A DNA stretch of 64,000 bases from Pseudomonas viciae (GTDB lineage Bacteria > Pseudomonadota > Gammaproteobacteria > Pseudomonadales > Pseudomonadaceae), in the NCBI RefSeq assembly GCF_004786035.1, contig NZ_CP035088.1, forward strand, positions 2,454,001-2,518,000, in the 5' to 3' direction. Below the pieces are notes generated by a model. That model did no database searches. It was not told the DNA's origin and saw only the letters and a list, made by a program, of their open reading frames with translations. Positions 43,653 to 53,002 of the stretch are shown piece after piece. The number at the start of each line of letters is the position of its first letter. Within the stretch, counting starts at the first letter, position 1. Both the position numbers and the translations under genes were made by a program.

Positions 43653-45221
43653 GTGAATAGTTACGTAAAGACGGCACTGGCCGTCGCGATGTCGGCGTGC
43701 ACCTTTTCCATGGCCGTCGCGCAAGACAAGGTCATCAGCGTTGGTCTCAATGGTGATATCCGCAGCACCGACCCGGGCGTCAACCGTGACGACAATACCG
43801 ATGCGGTGATGATGCATATCGTCGAGGGGCTGGTGGCGTATCGCGAAGACACCAGCATCGCGCCGATGCTGGCCAGTGCAATCGCAGTCTCGTCGGACGG
43901 CCTGCGCTACACCTTCAGCCTGCGAGACGGCGTGCACTTCCAGAATGGCCAGCGGTTGACGGCCAAGGATGTGCAATGGACCTGGCAGCGCTACCTGGAC
44001 CCCAAGACCCAGTGGCGTTGCCTGGCGGAGTTCGACGGGCGTGGCGCAGCCAAGATTGTCGATGTCGCCACCCCTGACCCGAAAACCGTGGTGTTCACGC
44101 TGGACCAGGCCAACGGCTTGTTTCTCGCCGCGATGGCACGCCCGGATTGTGCCGGCAGCGGCATCCTGCACCCGGACTCCCTGGCCGCCGATGGCAGTTG
44201 GCGTGCACCGATTGGCACCGGGCCGTTCACCCTGGGCAAATGGCAGAAGGGCCAGTACGTCGAACTGGATCGTTTCAAGGGATACACGCCGCGTGCCGAG
44301 GCCGAGGCGGACGGGTACACCGGCAACAAGCAGGCGTTTGTCGACAAGGTGCGTTTCGAGGTGATCCCCGATTCGGCCTCGGCCAAGGCCGCGCTGCTCT
44401 CGGGTGGCGTCGACCTGCTGCCGGACGTGACGGCGATGGACGCCGCACAGCTCAAGCAGGTCAAGAATCTGCAGATCCAGGTCAGCCCGATCATGACCAT
44501 CAGCGGCCTGTTGTTCCAGACCCGTGACCCGTTGCTCAAGGACGTGCGCATTCGTCGCGCGGTGGCGTTGTCCCTGGATTACGCACAGATGGTGGCGGCC
44601 TTGTCCGATGGCTTGTCGGTAGTCAACAACTCGGTGATCCCCACCGCCAGCCCGTACTACGACGACACCGCGCGCCAGGGCTACACCTACAACCTCGATG
44701 AGGCCCGGCGCCTGCTGAAAGAGGCCGGTTACGGCGGCGAAAAAATCCGCATGCTGGTCAACAAGCGCTACCCGCAGATGTTCGACATGGGTTTGCTCAG
44801 CCAGGCCATGACTCAGGCGGCGGGGCTGAATATCGAGATGGAGACCCTGGAGTGGGGCACGCAGCTGGAACGCTACCAGACCGGCAGTTACCAGATGATG
44901 TCCTTCTCCTATTCGGGGCGTTTCGATGCGGCGCAGAGCTACGAATCAGTGATCGGCGACAAACAGAAGGAGCCGCGCAAGGTCTGGGACAACCCCGAAG
45001 CCTTGGCAATCTTGCGCGAGGCCCAGCGTGAGGTTGACCCCGCCAAGCGCCAGCCGCTGTTCGACAAGCTACACACCTTGATGCTCAAGGATGTACCGAT
45101 GGTGGTCATCTACAACGGTACCGCCATCGGCGCCATGGGCAAGCGCGTTGAAGGTTATCGCTCCTGGCCCGTTGCCAAGCCGCGCCTGTGGGGCGTGAAG
45201 CTGGTCGACACTTCCAAGTAA
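43653..45221 (+). CDS. Periplasmic binding protein of a peptide-type ABC transporter (SBP family 5)
   Basis: 522 residues from the GTG at 43653, which has AAGGAG 10 bases upstream. Signal peptide ends AVA-QD. The mature part has the family-5 landmarks: DPGVNRDDNTDAVMMHIVEGL, ITGTGPF-like APIGTGPFTLGKW and the C-terminal VPMVVIYNG. Members bind di- and oligopeptides, nickel, opines or sugars. It delivers the operon's substrate to the permeases encoded next. Confidence 0.9.
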   Translation: MNSYVKTALAVAMSACTFSMAVAQDKVISVGLNGDIRSTDPGVNRDDNTDAVMMHIVEGLVAYREDTSIAPMLASAIAVSSDGLRYTFSLRDGVHFQNGQRLTAKDVQWTWQRYLDPKTQWRCLAEFDGRGAAKIVDVATPDPKTVVFTLDQANGLFLAAMARPDCAGSGILHPDSLAADGSWRAPIGTGPFTLGKWQKGQYVELDRFKGYTPRAEAEADGYTGNKQAFVDKVRFEVIPDSASAKAALLSGGVDLLPDVTAMDAAQLKQVKNLQIQVSPIMTISGLLFQTRDPLLKDVRIRRAVALSLDYAQMVAALSDGLSVVNNSVIPTASPYYDDTARQGYTYNLDEARRLLKEAGYGGEKIRMLVNKRYPQMFDMGLLSQAMTQAAGLNIEMETLEWGTQLERYQTGSYQMMSFSYSGRFDAAQSYESVIGDKQKEPRKVWDNPEALAILREAQREVDPAKRQPLFDKLHTLMLKDVPMVVIYNGTAIGAMGKRVEGYRSWPVAKPRLWGVKLVDTSK

Positions 45222-45232
45222 GGCGTACCGCT

Positions 45233-46174
45233 ATGTTTCGATTCATATTGCACAGGCTCGGCATGGCGGTGCCGACCCTTCTGTTGATCTCGGTGATTGT
45301 ATTTGCCTTGATTCGCCTGATCCCCGGCGACCCGGCGTTGTTGATGCTGGGCGACATGGCCGACCCGAAAAGCCTTGCCGACATGCGCGGCAGCCTGGGG
45401 TTGGACCATTCGGTGGTGACCCAGTACCTGATCTGGATCAAGTCGGTGCTCAGTGGCGATCTCGGGATGTCCATCAGCAGCCGCCAGCCGGTATTGGAGT
45501 TGCTGATCGAACGATTCAGCGTCAGTGCCACAGTAGTACTCGTGGCGGTGTTACTGGCGACCCTGCTCGCGGTGCCGGTGGGGTTGCTCGCGGCCTGGAA
45601 GCAAAACAGTGCGCTGGATTTGGGCCTGGTGGCTACGGCGACGTTGCTGCTGTCGGTGCCGAGTTTCTGGTTGGGCCTGTTGCTGCTCTATGTGTTTGGC
45701 ATTCAGCTCGGCTGGTTGCCGGTGATCGGTTACGTCGGCTTTGCCAGCGACCCGATGAAAGCGTTGACCTATGTGGTGCTGCCGATCATCACCCTGACCC
45801 TGGTGGAGTTCGGCGCCATTGCGCGAATGGCGCGGGCCAGCACCATCGAAGTGCTGCGCCTGGAGTACATCGCCCATGCCCGGGCCAAGGGGTTGTCGGA
45901 GGGGGCGGTGCTGTGGAAACACGCTCTGCGCAACGCGTTTGCGCCCACCTGGACCTTGATTGGCCTGATTCTCGGCAATTTGCTCGGCGGCATTGCGGTA
46001 CTGGAAACCGTATTCACCTTGCCCGGTATTGGTCGCTTGATGGTCGATGCGATCTTCTCCCGTGACTACCCGGTGCTGCAGGGTTGCCTGCTGCTGGTCA
46101 CCTGCATCTACGTGTTGGTCAACCTGTTGGTGGATCTGTTGTATCCGCTGTTCGATCCTAGGGTGAAGCTATGA
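45233..46174 (+). CDS. ABC transporter permease, DppB type
   Basis: 313 residues with six transmembrane helices. N-terminal FRFILHRLGMAVPTLLLISVIVF and the EAA loop EYIAHARAKGLSEGAVLWKHALRNA are characteristic of DppB/OppB permeases. Overlaps the DppC-type gene by four bases. Inner-membrane half of the uptake channel. Confidence 0.92.
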   Translation: MFRFILHRLGMAVPTLLLISVIVFALIRLIPGDPALLMLGDMADPKSLADMRGSLGLDHSVVTQYLIWIKSVLSGDLGMSISSRQPVLELLIERFSVSATVVLVAVLLATLLAVPVGLLAAWKQNSALDLGLVATATLLLSVPSFWLGLLLLYVFGIQLGWLPVIGYVGFASDPMKALTYVVLPIITLTLVEFGAIARMARASTIEVLRLEYIAHARAKGLSEGAVLWKHALRNAFAPTWTLIGLILGNLLGGIAVLETVFTLPGIGRLMVDAIFSRDYPVLQGCLLLVTCIYVLVNLLVDLLYPLFDPRVKL

Positions 46175-47040
46175 ACCTCAAGACTCCTGCCTTGCCGACA
46201 GGGCTGGATACCCAGCCTCGACGTGCCTGGCGTTACCCGCCGTTGAATGTGTTGATCGGCGGCAGCTTACTCGCGGCACTGGTATTGCTGGCATTGCTCG
46301 GTGTGGTGTGGACACCTTATGACCCGCTCAAGCTGGACCTGTTGTCGCGCCTGCACGCGCCAAATGCTGCGCACTGGCTGGGTACCGATGAATTCGGCCG
46401 TGACGTGTTCAGTCGATTGATCATTGGTGCACGCACCAGCCTGTGGATCAGCCTGCTCTCGGTGAGCGTGGCGGTTATCTGCGGCACGGTAATCGGCATG
46501 CTTGCCGGTTACCTGCGCGGCTGGACCGACCGCGTGCTGATGATGTTCAACGATGCTCTGCTGGCGTTTCCGGGCATTCTCATGGCCCTGGGCATCATGG
46601 CGATCATTGGTGCCAGCCAGTACGGCATCGTGCTCGCCCTGGGCATTGCCTATACCCCGTCAGTGGTGCGGGTAGTGCGGGGCAGTGTGTTGTCGTTGCG
46701 CGAGCTGGAGTTCATCGAGGCCTCTCGAGTGATCGGCAACTCCGAGTTGTACACCATGTTCCGCCATATCACCCCCAACTGCCTGGCGCCGCTGTGTGTG
46801 CTGGGCACGAGCATGTTCGGCTGGGCATTGCTCTCGGAGAGTGCGCTGAGTTTCCTGGGGCTGGGCGTTCCGCCGCCGGCCGCGACCTGGGGCAGCATGC
46901 TCTCGGCGAGCCGCACCTACATCTCGACGGCGCCGTGGCTGGGGATCTTCCCGGGCATTTTTATCAGCCTGACGTTGCTGGCTATCAATCTGTTCGGCGA
47001 TGCCTTGCGTGATCGTCTCGACCCGCGCATGAGGAAATGA
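46171..47040 (+). CDS. ABC transporter permease, DppC type
   Basis: 289 residues. N-terminal oligopeptide-permease segment, LGTDEFGRDVFSRLIIGARTS (the DppC/OppC hallmark) and EAA loop EFIEASRVIGNSELYTMFRHI. About six helices. Partner of the DppB-type permease; the downstream ATPase gene starts two bases after its stop. Confidence 0.92.
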   Translation: MNLKTPALPTGLDTQPRRAWRYPPLNVLIGGSLLAALVLLALLGVVWTPYDPLKLDLLSRLHAPNAAHWLGTDEFGRDVFSRLIIGARTSLWISLLSVSVAVICGTVIGMLAGYLRGWTDRVLMMFNDALLAFPGILMALGIMAIIGASQYGIVLALGIAYTPSVVRVVRGSVLSLRELEFIEASRVIGNSELYTMFRHITPNCLAPLCVLGTSMFGWALLSESALSFLGLGVPPPAATWGSMLSASRTYISTAPWLGIFPGIFISLTLLAINLFGDALRDRLDPRMRK

Positions 47041-47042
47041 GC

Positions 47043-48674
47043 ATGAGCGTTCCAGTCCCATTACTGGCCGTTGAAAATCTACAGATTCGCGTCGGTGCAG
47101 ACGGTCCGCTGGCCGTCGATGATTTCAGCTTCACCATGGCCCCTGGCGAGATCGTCGCGCTGGTCGGCGAATCGGGCAGCGGCAAGACCATGGCCGCACG
47201 GGCTGCCATTGGCTTGTTGCCAGCACCGATGCGGGTGTGTGGTGGACGCATCACCTTCCAGGGCGAACCGCTGGACAGCGGCAATGCCAAGGCGATGCGT
47301 GCAGTGCGCGGTGCGCGGATCGGCATGGTGTTCCAGGAACCCATGGTCTCGCTCAACCCCGCGCTGACGATTGGCCGGCAGATGAGCGAGGCGCTCAAAC
47401 TGCATACCGCGCTGGATGCGGCGACGATCCGCGAGCGCTGCCTTGCCATGCTGCAACGCATCGGTATCAAGGATGCCGAGAAATGCCTGGGGTCCTACCC
47501 GCACCAGTTCTCCGGCGGCATGCGCCAACGCATCATGCTGGCCTCGGTGATGTTGCTGCGTCCTGCGCTGCTGATCGCTGACGAGCCAACCACGGCGCTC
47601 GATTGCCTGGCACAACTGGACGTGATCGAGTTGATGCTGGAACTGACGCGCGAACAAGGCACCGCGATTCTGTTCATCAGCCACGACCTGTCCCTGGTGG
47701 CGCGTTATGCCCACAAGGTAGTGGTGATGCGTGCGGGCAAGGCGGTGGAGCAGGGCCGTATCGAAGACATCCTGTTCGCGCCGAAGGCCGACTACACCCG
47801 GCAGTTGCTTGAAGCGCTGCCCCGGCGCGGCGAACTGGCGCCATTGCCGGTCACCGACCATGCGTTGTTGCAGGTCCGGGATGTGTGCATCGAACACCCG
47901 GGGCCGCGCAGTTTCTGGGGGCGCAGCGTACCCAAGCGCGTGGTGCATTCGGTGAACCTGAGCATTGCACCGGGCGAGACCTTGGCCTTGGTCGGTGGCA
48001 GCGGTTCGGGCAAAACCACCCTCGGGCGTGCAGTGGTCGGGTTGGTCACGCCATGCGCTGGGGCCATCCTGTTCCAGGGCGTGGATATCCTCAAGGCCGC
48101 CAACCGTGCACACCGCCTGCAATGCCAGATGATTTTCCAGGACCCGTATTCTTCCCTCGATCCACGCATGACCGTCGGCCAGATCATTGCCGAGCCGCTG
48201 CGTCACGAGCCGGGGCTGACGGCCGCGCAAAAACGTCAGCGGGTCACCGAGACCCTGGTTGACGTTGGCTTGCCCGAGCAGTTCCGTGAGCGCTTTGCCC
48301 ATCAACTCTCCGGTGGCCAGCGCCAGCGCGTGGCGATTGGCCGGGCGCTGGTCAGGCGGCCCAAGCTGGTGATTGCCGATGAGCCGATTTCGGCATTGGA
48401 CATGACCATTCAAAAGCAGGTTCTTGAGTTGTTCGAGCGCTTGCAACGCCAATACGGATTCGCCTGCCTGTTCATTTCCCATGACTTGTCGGCAGTGGAG
48501 CGCATCGCTCATCGCGTGGCGGTGATGAACCAGGGCGAGGTGGTTGAAATGGGGCCGCGCGACACCATTTTCGACACCCCACAACATCCCTATACCCGCC
48601 GGCTGCTCGCAGCGGCCAGCCCCTTGGAGAAACGTGCGGATGGCAGTTACCGCCTCCGTGCCGGTGTGATTTAG
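47043..48674 (+). CDS. ABC transporter ATPase, DppD and DppF units in one chain
   Basis: 543 residues with two complete ATPase domains. First: GESGSGKT, signature FSGGMRQRI, Walker B LLIADEPTTALD. Second: GGSGSGKTT, signature LSGGQRQRVAI, Walker B LVIADEPISALD. Each ends with the oligopeptide-type C-terminal segment. Fused dual ATPases like this serve GsiA/YejF-type importers. The ATG at 47043 is better spaced from GAGGAA than the one at 47037. Confidence 0.92.
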   Translation: MSVPVPLLAVENLQIRVGADGPLAVDDFSFTMAPGEIVALVGESGSGKTMAARAAIGLLPAPMRVCGGRITFQGEPLDSGNAKAMRAVRGARIGMVFQEPMVSLNPALTIGRQMSEALKLHTALDAATIRERCLAMLQRIGIKDAEKCLGSYPHQFSGGMRQRIMLASVMLLRPALLIADEPTTALDCLAQLDVIELMLELTREQGTAILFISHDLSLVARYAHKVVVMRAGKAVEQGRIEDILFAPKADYTRQLLEALPRRGELAPLPVTDHALLQVRDVCIEHPGPRSFWGRSVPKRVVHSVNLSIAPGETLALVGGSGSGKTTLGRAVVGLVTPCAGAILFQGVDILKAANRAHRLQCQMIFQDPYSSLDPRMTVGQIIAEPLRHEPGLTAAQKRQRVTETLVDVGLPEQFRERFAHQLSGGQRQRVAIGRALVRRPKLVIADEPISALDMTIQKQVLELFERLQRQYGFACLFISHDLSAVERIAHRVAVMNQGEVVEMGPRDTIFDTPQHPYTRRLLAAASPLEKRADGSYRLRAGVI

Positions 48675-48803
48675 GTACTGCTGCACCCCAGGCCATGTTT
48701 TGAAACCCAACCCTTCGTCAATCGGTGATTGGCGAGGTAGGCGAAGCCATGGCCGAAGAAAACAAAAACAACCCCACTCAACCTGTCTGCCAGGAACCTA
48801 CAC

Positions 48804-50084
48804 ATGAATAACCGCATCAACAAAGTTGTCAGCAGTGCCAGCGTCATGGGCGTCGGTTTCATGCCCTTGTTTGCCCAGGCCGACTTTGTCGCCGACAGCA
48901 AGGCCTCGCTTGAATTGAAGAACTATTACTTCAACCGTGACTACCGCGAGTCCAGCGGACAGAACAAGCGCGCCGAATGGGCGCAGGGGTTCATTCTCAA
49001 CCTCCAATCGGGCTTTACCGACGGCACGCTGGGTTTTGGCCTGGACGCGGTCGGCATGCTGGGCGTGAAGCTCGACTCGAGCCCGGATAACTCCGGCACC
49101 GGGCTGCTGGCGCGCTCAAGCGTGGCCGAACCGGGCTCTCCCAGTTATGCACGCCGTGCCCATGACAATTACTCCAAACTCGGTATCACCGGTAAGGCGC
49201 GCATGGCCCAAAGCGAGCTGCGTGTGGGCTATATGGTGCCGGACCTGCCCACCCTGCAACCCAACCTCAGCCGTCTGTTCCCGCAGAGTTTCAGTGGTAC
49301 AGCGCTCACCTCCAAGGACATCGACAAGCTGACCCTGACCGTGGGCCAACTGGACCAGGTCAAGCAACGCGACTCGACCGACTACGAGGACATGGGCCTT
49401 ACCAGCCAGTACGGCGCCTACAAAAGCAGCGCCAAAAGTGATGAGTTCCGCTACGCCGGCGGCGAGTACAAGCTCACGCCAACCACGGTCGTTACCTATC
49501 AGTACGCGCAACTGGAAAGCCTCTACCAACAGCATTACCTGGGTTTGAAAAATAGCTTCAAGTGGGGCCCCGGCACGTTCAAGACCGACATTCGTTACTT
49601 CAGCGCCAGTGAAGACGCTGCGGCCCTGGCCGGCAAGGTGGATAACCGCGCATGGAGTACCCGAATCGGCTACAGCCTCCATGGCCACAGCCTCAGCGGC
49701 GGTTACCAGGAACAGTACGGATCGACGCCGTTCACCTACGTGGACGGCACCAACACCTACCTGTTCACCGAGTACCAACTGGCCAACTTCTCCCAGACCG
49801 GCGAGCGCGTGTGGCATGCCCGCTATGACTATGACTTCGCCTCGCTGGGCCTGCCGGGCCTGCTGTTCTCGACGCGTTACGCCAAGGGTGACAACGCCAA
49901 GGTCATCGGCTTCGAGGGCGAAGGGCGCGAGTGGGAGCGCGATTTCAGCTTCGGCTACGTCGTGCAGAGCGGCACGTTCAAGGATGTGTCTGTGCGTTGG
50001 CAGAACGCCAGCGCCACCAGCAACTTCACCCGTGACACCAACGAAAACCGAGTGATCCTGGGTTACACCGTGGCGCTCTGGTAG
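48804..50084 (+). CDS. OprD-family outer-membrane porin
   Basis: 426 residues. Signal peptide ends FAQA; mature start DFVADSKASLELKNYYFNRDYR is the OprD opening. The barrel pattern (LGFGLDAVGMLGVKLD, ELRVGYMVPDLPTLQPNLSRLFPQSFSGT) and final aromatic W (YTVALW) are typical. OprD channels take up basic amino acids, peptides and small organic acids. Encoded inside the catabolic operon, so it should serve the same substrate. Confidence 0.92.
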   Translation: MNNRINKVVSSASVMGVGFMPLFAQADFVADSKASLELKNYYFNRDYRESSGQNKRAEWAQGFILNLQSGFTDGTLGFGLDAVGMLGVKLDSSPDNSGTGLLARSSVAEPGSPSYARRAHDNYSKLGITGKARMAQSELRVGYMVPDLPTLQPNLSRLFPQSFSGTALTSKDIDKLTLTVGQLDQVKQRDSTDYEDMGLTSQYGAYKSSAKSDEFRYAGGEYKLTPTTVVTYQYAQLESLYQQHYLGLKNSFKWGPGTFKTDIRYFSASEDAAALAGKVDNRAWSTRIGYSLHGHSLSGGYQEQYGSTPFTYVDGTNTYLFTEYQLANFSQTGERVWHARYDYDFASLGLPGLLFSTRYAKGDNAKVIGFEGEGREWERDFSFGYVVQSGTFKDVSVRWQNASATSNFTRDTNENRVILGYTVALW

Positions 50085-50151
50085 CGGTAACGGCGTGCGA
50101 CAGGGTCAGCCTGTCGCACGCCAAGGCAGTGGAAATGAGGGGATAGATCAG

Positions 50152-51666
50152 ATGACGAGTTTGCCGTTGCGGCGGGCGCTGCCCAGCCAACAACGCGTAT
50201 CGGCGCGAGGCGTGAGTGATTTCATTGATGCGGTGAACGCGACGGGCCTGGAGTTGCACAGTTTCATGCTGTACCGCGACGGTGCGGTGGTGGCCGAAGC
50301 GTTTTGGGCGCCTTATCGCGCCGAGCGGTTGCATGTTCAGCATTCGGTCACCAAAAGCTGGGTATCCATGGCCATCGGGCTGTTGGTGGATGACGGCGTG
50401 CTGTCGCTGGACGCCAAGGTGGTGGACTTTTTTGCCGCAGATTGCCCGGTAACTATCAGCGCAAACCTGGCAGCCATGACCGTGCGCGATTTGCTGACCA
50501 TGCGCACCGGCCATCGCCAGGGCATTTCCGGCGGGGCCTGGCGTGGGCGCAGTGAAAGCTGGGTCAAGCTGTTCCTCGATGAACCGGTTGAAGACCCACC
50601 CGGGCAGCACTTTATCTACAGCAGCGCCTCAAGCTTCATGCTCTCGGCGATTGTCAGCGTGGTCAGCGGCCAGACGGCCTTTGAATTGTGCAACGCACGT
50701 ATCTTCCAACCCATGGCCATGGGGCCCATCGAGTGGGACCTGGCACCTGGTGGCTTCAACACCGGCGGCAATGGTCTGAGTTGCAGCACTGAGGACTTGC
50801 TCAAGTTCGGTGTGCTGCACTTGCAACAAGGCAACTGGGAAGGGCAGCAGTTACTATCCCGGGAATGGGTGGCCGAAGCCACCCGTGGGCATGTCGATGA
50901 TGTATGGATGGGGGCCTTCGACGGCAAGCGCTACCAGGGCCGCGACTCGAGCGACGCGGGTGTCACGCGCCGCGAAGGCTACGGCTACCAGTGGTGGATG
51001 ACCCTGCACGGTGGCTACTACGCCTCCGGGGTATTTGGCCAGCAGTGCATCGTCTTGCCACGCCATGACGCGGTGATTGCGTTTACCGCCGGGCTGCCCT
51101 TGGGCGAGCGGCGCTTGCACAGCCTGCTCTGGGAACATCTGTTGCCGGCGCTGGGTGCACCCACCGACGGCGCGGCGGATGCCGAGTTGGCGGCGCTGTT
51201 GGCACGCCAGCAGCGGCCGGCTCTCTCTGGGGCGTCGACCTCGCCGCGTCACGCCGAGTTCAACGGCACGTTTGTGGTGGAGGCCAACGAAGATCAAGTC
51301 AGCGAAATACGTTTGGTGCTTGGCCCTGACCATTGCGACTTCTACCTCACCGACCCCCGTGGCACCCACTGCATTCGCGCCGGGCTGGCTAACGGCATCG
51401 AAAGCCAGACCAGCATGACCGGCCACTATCTGCATCACCAATACCAGCCGGAGCTCACCCCGGTGGTGGCGCAGGCGCGCTGGACCGACGACGGGGTATT
51501 AAGCATGACCTGGCAGTTTGTCGAGATGGCGTTTTGTGACCGTGTCAGCTGCCGTATTGAGCGCGGCAAGTTGTATGTGGACCGCAGCGTCAACGTTAAC
51601 GCCGGCCCGTTGCAGCGCCCGACGCTGACCGGCCATCCAAGAACAGCTTTGCAGGAGTCGCTATGA
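50152..51666 (+). CDS. Beta-lactamase-fold serine hydrolase (NylB/class C-like amidase)
   Basis: 504 residues without an evident signal peptide, so cytosolic. Catalytic SxxK is S65-V-T-K68 and the YxS motif is Y156-S-S158; a KTG-like strand is replaced by GVFGQQ in the later part. After the hydrolase core (residues 35-355) a 140-residue beta-rich C-terminal domain follows. Close in layout to 6-aminohexanoate-dimer hydrolase and EstB-type enzymes. The stop overlaps the aminotransferase start (ATGA), which suggests that it frees an amine-bearing product (inference). Confidence 0.82.
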   Translation: MTSLPLRRALPSQQRVSARGVSDFIDAVNATGLELHSFMLYRDGAVVAEAFWAPYRAERLHVQHSVTKSWVSMAIGLLVDDGVLSLDAKVVDFFAADCPVTISANLAAMTVRDLLTMRTGHRQGISGGAWRGRSESWVKLFLDEPVEDPPGQHFIYSSASSFMLSAIVSVVSGQTAFELCNARIFQPMAMGPIEWDLAPGGFNTGGNGLSCSTEDLLKFGVLHLQQGNWEGQQLLSREWVAEATRGHVDDVWMGAFDGKRYQGRDSSDAGVTRREGYGYQWWMTLHGGYYASGVFGQQCIVLPRHDAVIAFTAGLPLGERRLHSLLWEHLLPALGAPTDGAADAELAALLARQQRPALSGASTSPRHAEFNGTFVVEANEDQVSEIRLVLGPDHCDFYLTDPRGTHCIRAGLANGIESQTSMTGHYLHHQYQPELTPVVAQARWTDDGVLSMTWQFVEMAFCDRVSCRIERGKLYVDRSVNVNAGPLQRPTLTGHPRTALQESL

Positions 51667-52988
51667 ACGATATTTCCAACCCGACAGGTTCCGAGTATGG
51701 CGCGTTCTGGGCGCCGTTTACCCCGATGCGCCAGTTCCAGCACCAACCGATGATGTTCGCCAGTGCTGACGGCATGTACTACACCACCACCGATGGGCGT
51801 CGTGTGCTCGATGCAATGGCAGGGCTCTGGTGCGTCAACGCCGGGCATGGCCAGCCGAAAATCGTCGAGGCCATTCGCGAGGCCGCGGGGCGCCTGGACT
51901 TTGTCTCGTCATTCAAGATGAGCCACCCCCACGCCCTGGAGATGGCCGAGCGCCTAATCGACATCAGCCCGGCCGGCATGGCGCAGGTGTTCTTTACCAA
52001 CTCAGGTTCCGAGGCCGTCGACACCGCGTTGAAGATTGCCCGGGCGTATCACCAGGCCCGCGGCGACAGCCGCCGTACCAAGTTTATCGGCCGTGCCAAG
52101 GGCTATCACGGCATGGGGTTCGGTGGGCTGTCGGTGTCGGGTATCGGCCGGCAGAAGCGTGACTTCGGTCCGTTGTTGGGCGAAGTGTCACACCTGCCGC
52201 TGCCGTACGACGCGGGTATGCGTTTCAGCGCCGGGCAACCGCAGCAGGGCGAACGTTACGCCGACGCGCTGACACAACTGTTGGACATTCAGGATCCGAG
52301 CACTGTGGCCGCGGTGATCGTGGAGCCGGTGACAGGCTCCGGCGGGGTGTACCCGCCGCCCCAGGGTTATCTGCAACGCTTGCGCGAGATCTGCACCCGG
52401 CACGGCGTGCTGCTGATTTTCGACGAAGTGATCACCGGTTTTGGCCGCGTCGGCGCCAGCTTCGCCGCCCAGGCGTTCGGCGTAACGCCAGACCTGATCA
52501 CCACCGCCAAAGGCCTGACCAATGGCGCCGTGCCCATGGGCGGCGTGCTGGTAAGCGGTGCGGTGTACGAAGCGTTCATGGCCGGGCCGGCAAACGTCAT
52601 CGAGCTGATGCATGGCTATACCTATTCGGCGCATCCGCTGGCGTGTGCGGCCGGGTTGGCGACCATCGAGGTGCATCGCGAACTGGGCATCAACCAACAC
52701 GTCAACGCGGTCAGCGGGCCCTGGCAGTCGGCCGCGCTGGCGCTGCAGGGTGTGGGTCCGGTGCTGGACGTACGCACCATCGGCTTGCTTTGCGCCGTCG
52801 AACTCGAGCCGCGTCCCGGTGCCGCCGGCGCACGTGGCAGTGAAGTTGCGCAGTGGTGCTTTGAGCACGGCGTACTGGTGCGCGGTTCGGGCGACACCAT
52901 CGTGATTTCACCGCCGTTGGTGATCAGCCAGCAGGAGATCGCCCAGGTGTTCGACACCTTGGCGGGTGCCTTGAACCAGGTTGCCTGA
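51663..52988 (+). CDS. Class III omega-amino acid:pyruvate-type aminotransferase
   Basis: PLP enzyme of 441 residues. N-terminal FWAPFTPMRQFQHQPMMF and NSGSEAVDTALKIARAYHQ are hallmarks of beta-alanine/omega-amino acid:pyruvate transaminases; the aspartate lies in IFDEVITGFGR and the PLP lysine in TTAKGLTNGAVPMG. Converts a terminal amine to an aldehyde. Overlaps the serine hydrolase gene and precedes an aldehyde dehydrogenase by 14 bases. Confidence 0.9.
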   Translation: MNDISNPTGSEYGAFWAPFTPMRQFQHQPMMFASADGMYYTTTDGRRVLDAMAGLWCVNAGHGQPKIVEAIREAAGRLDFVSSFKMSHPHALEMAERLIDISPAGMAQVFFTNSGSEAVDTALKIARAYHQARGDSRRTKFIGRAKGYHGMGFGGLSVSGIGRQKRDFGPLLGEVSHLPLPYDAGMRFSAGQPQQGERYADALTQLLDIQDPSTVAAVIVEPVTGSGGVYPPPQGYLQRLREICTRHGVLLIFDEVITGFGRVGASFAAQAFGVTPDLITTAKGLTNGAVPMGGVLVSGAVYEAFMAGPANVIELMHGYTYSAHPLACAAGLATIEVHRELGINQHVNAVSGPWQSAALALQGVGPVLDVRTIGLLCAVELEPRPGAAGARGSEVAQWCFEHGVLVRGSGDTIVISPPLVISQQEIAQVFDTLAGALNQVA

Positions 52989-53002
52989 AGGGAGTCGATG
53001 GT

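Noticed and set aside
47079..48710. 543-codon minus-strand frame opposite the dual ATPase gene
   Set aside because: Shadow of a strongly coding gene with both Walker sets on the plus strand.
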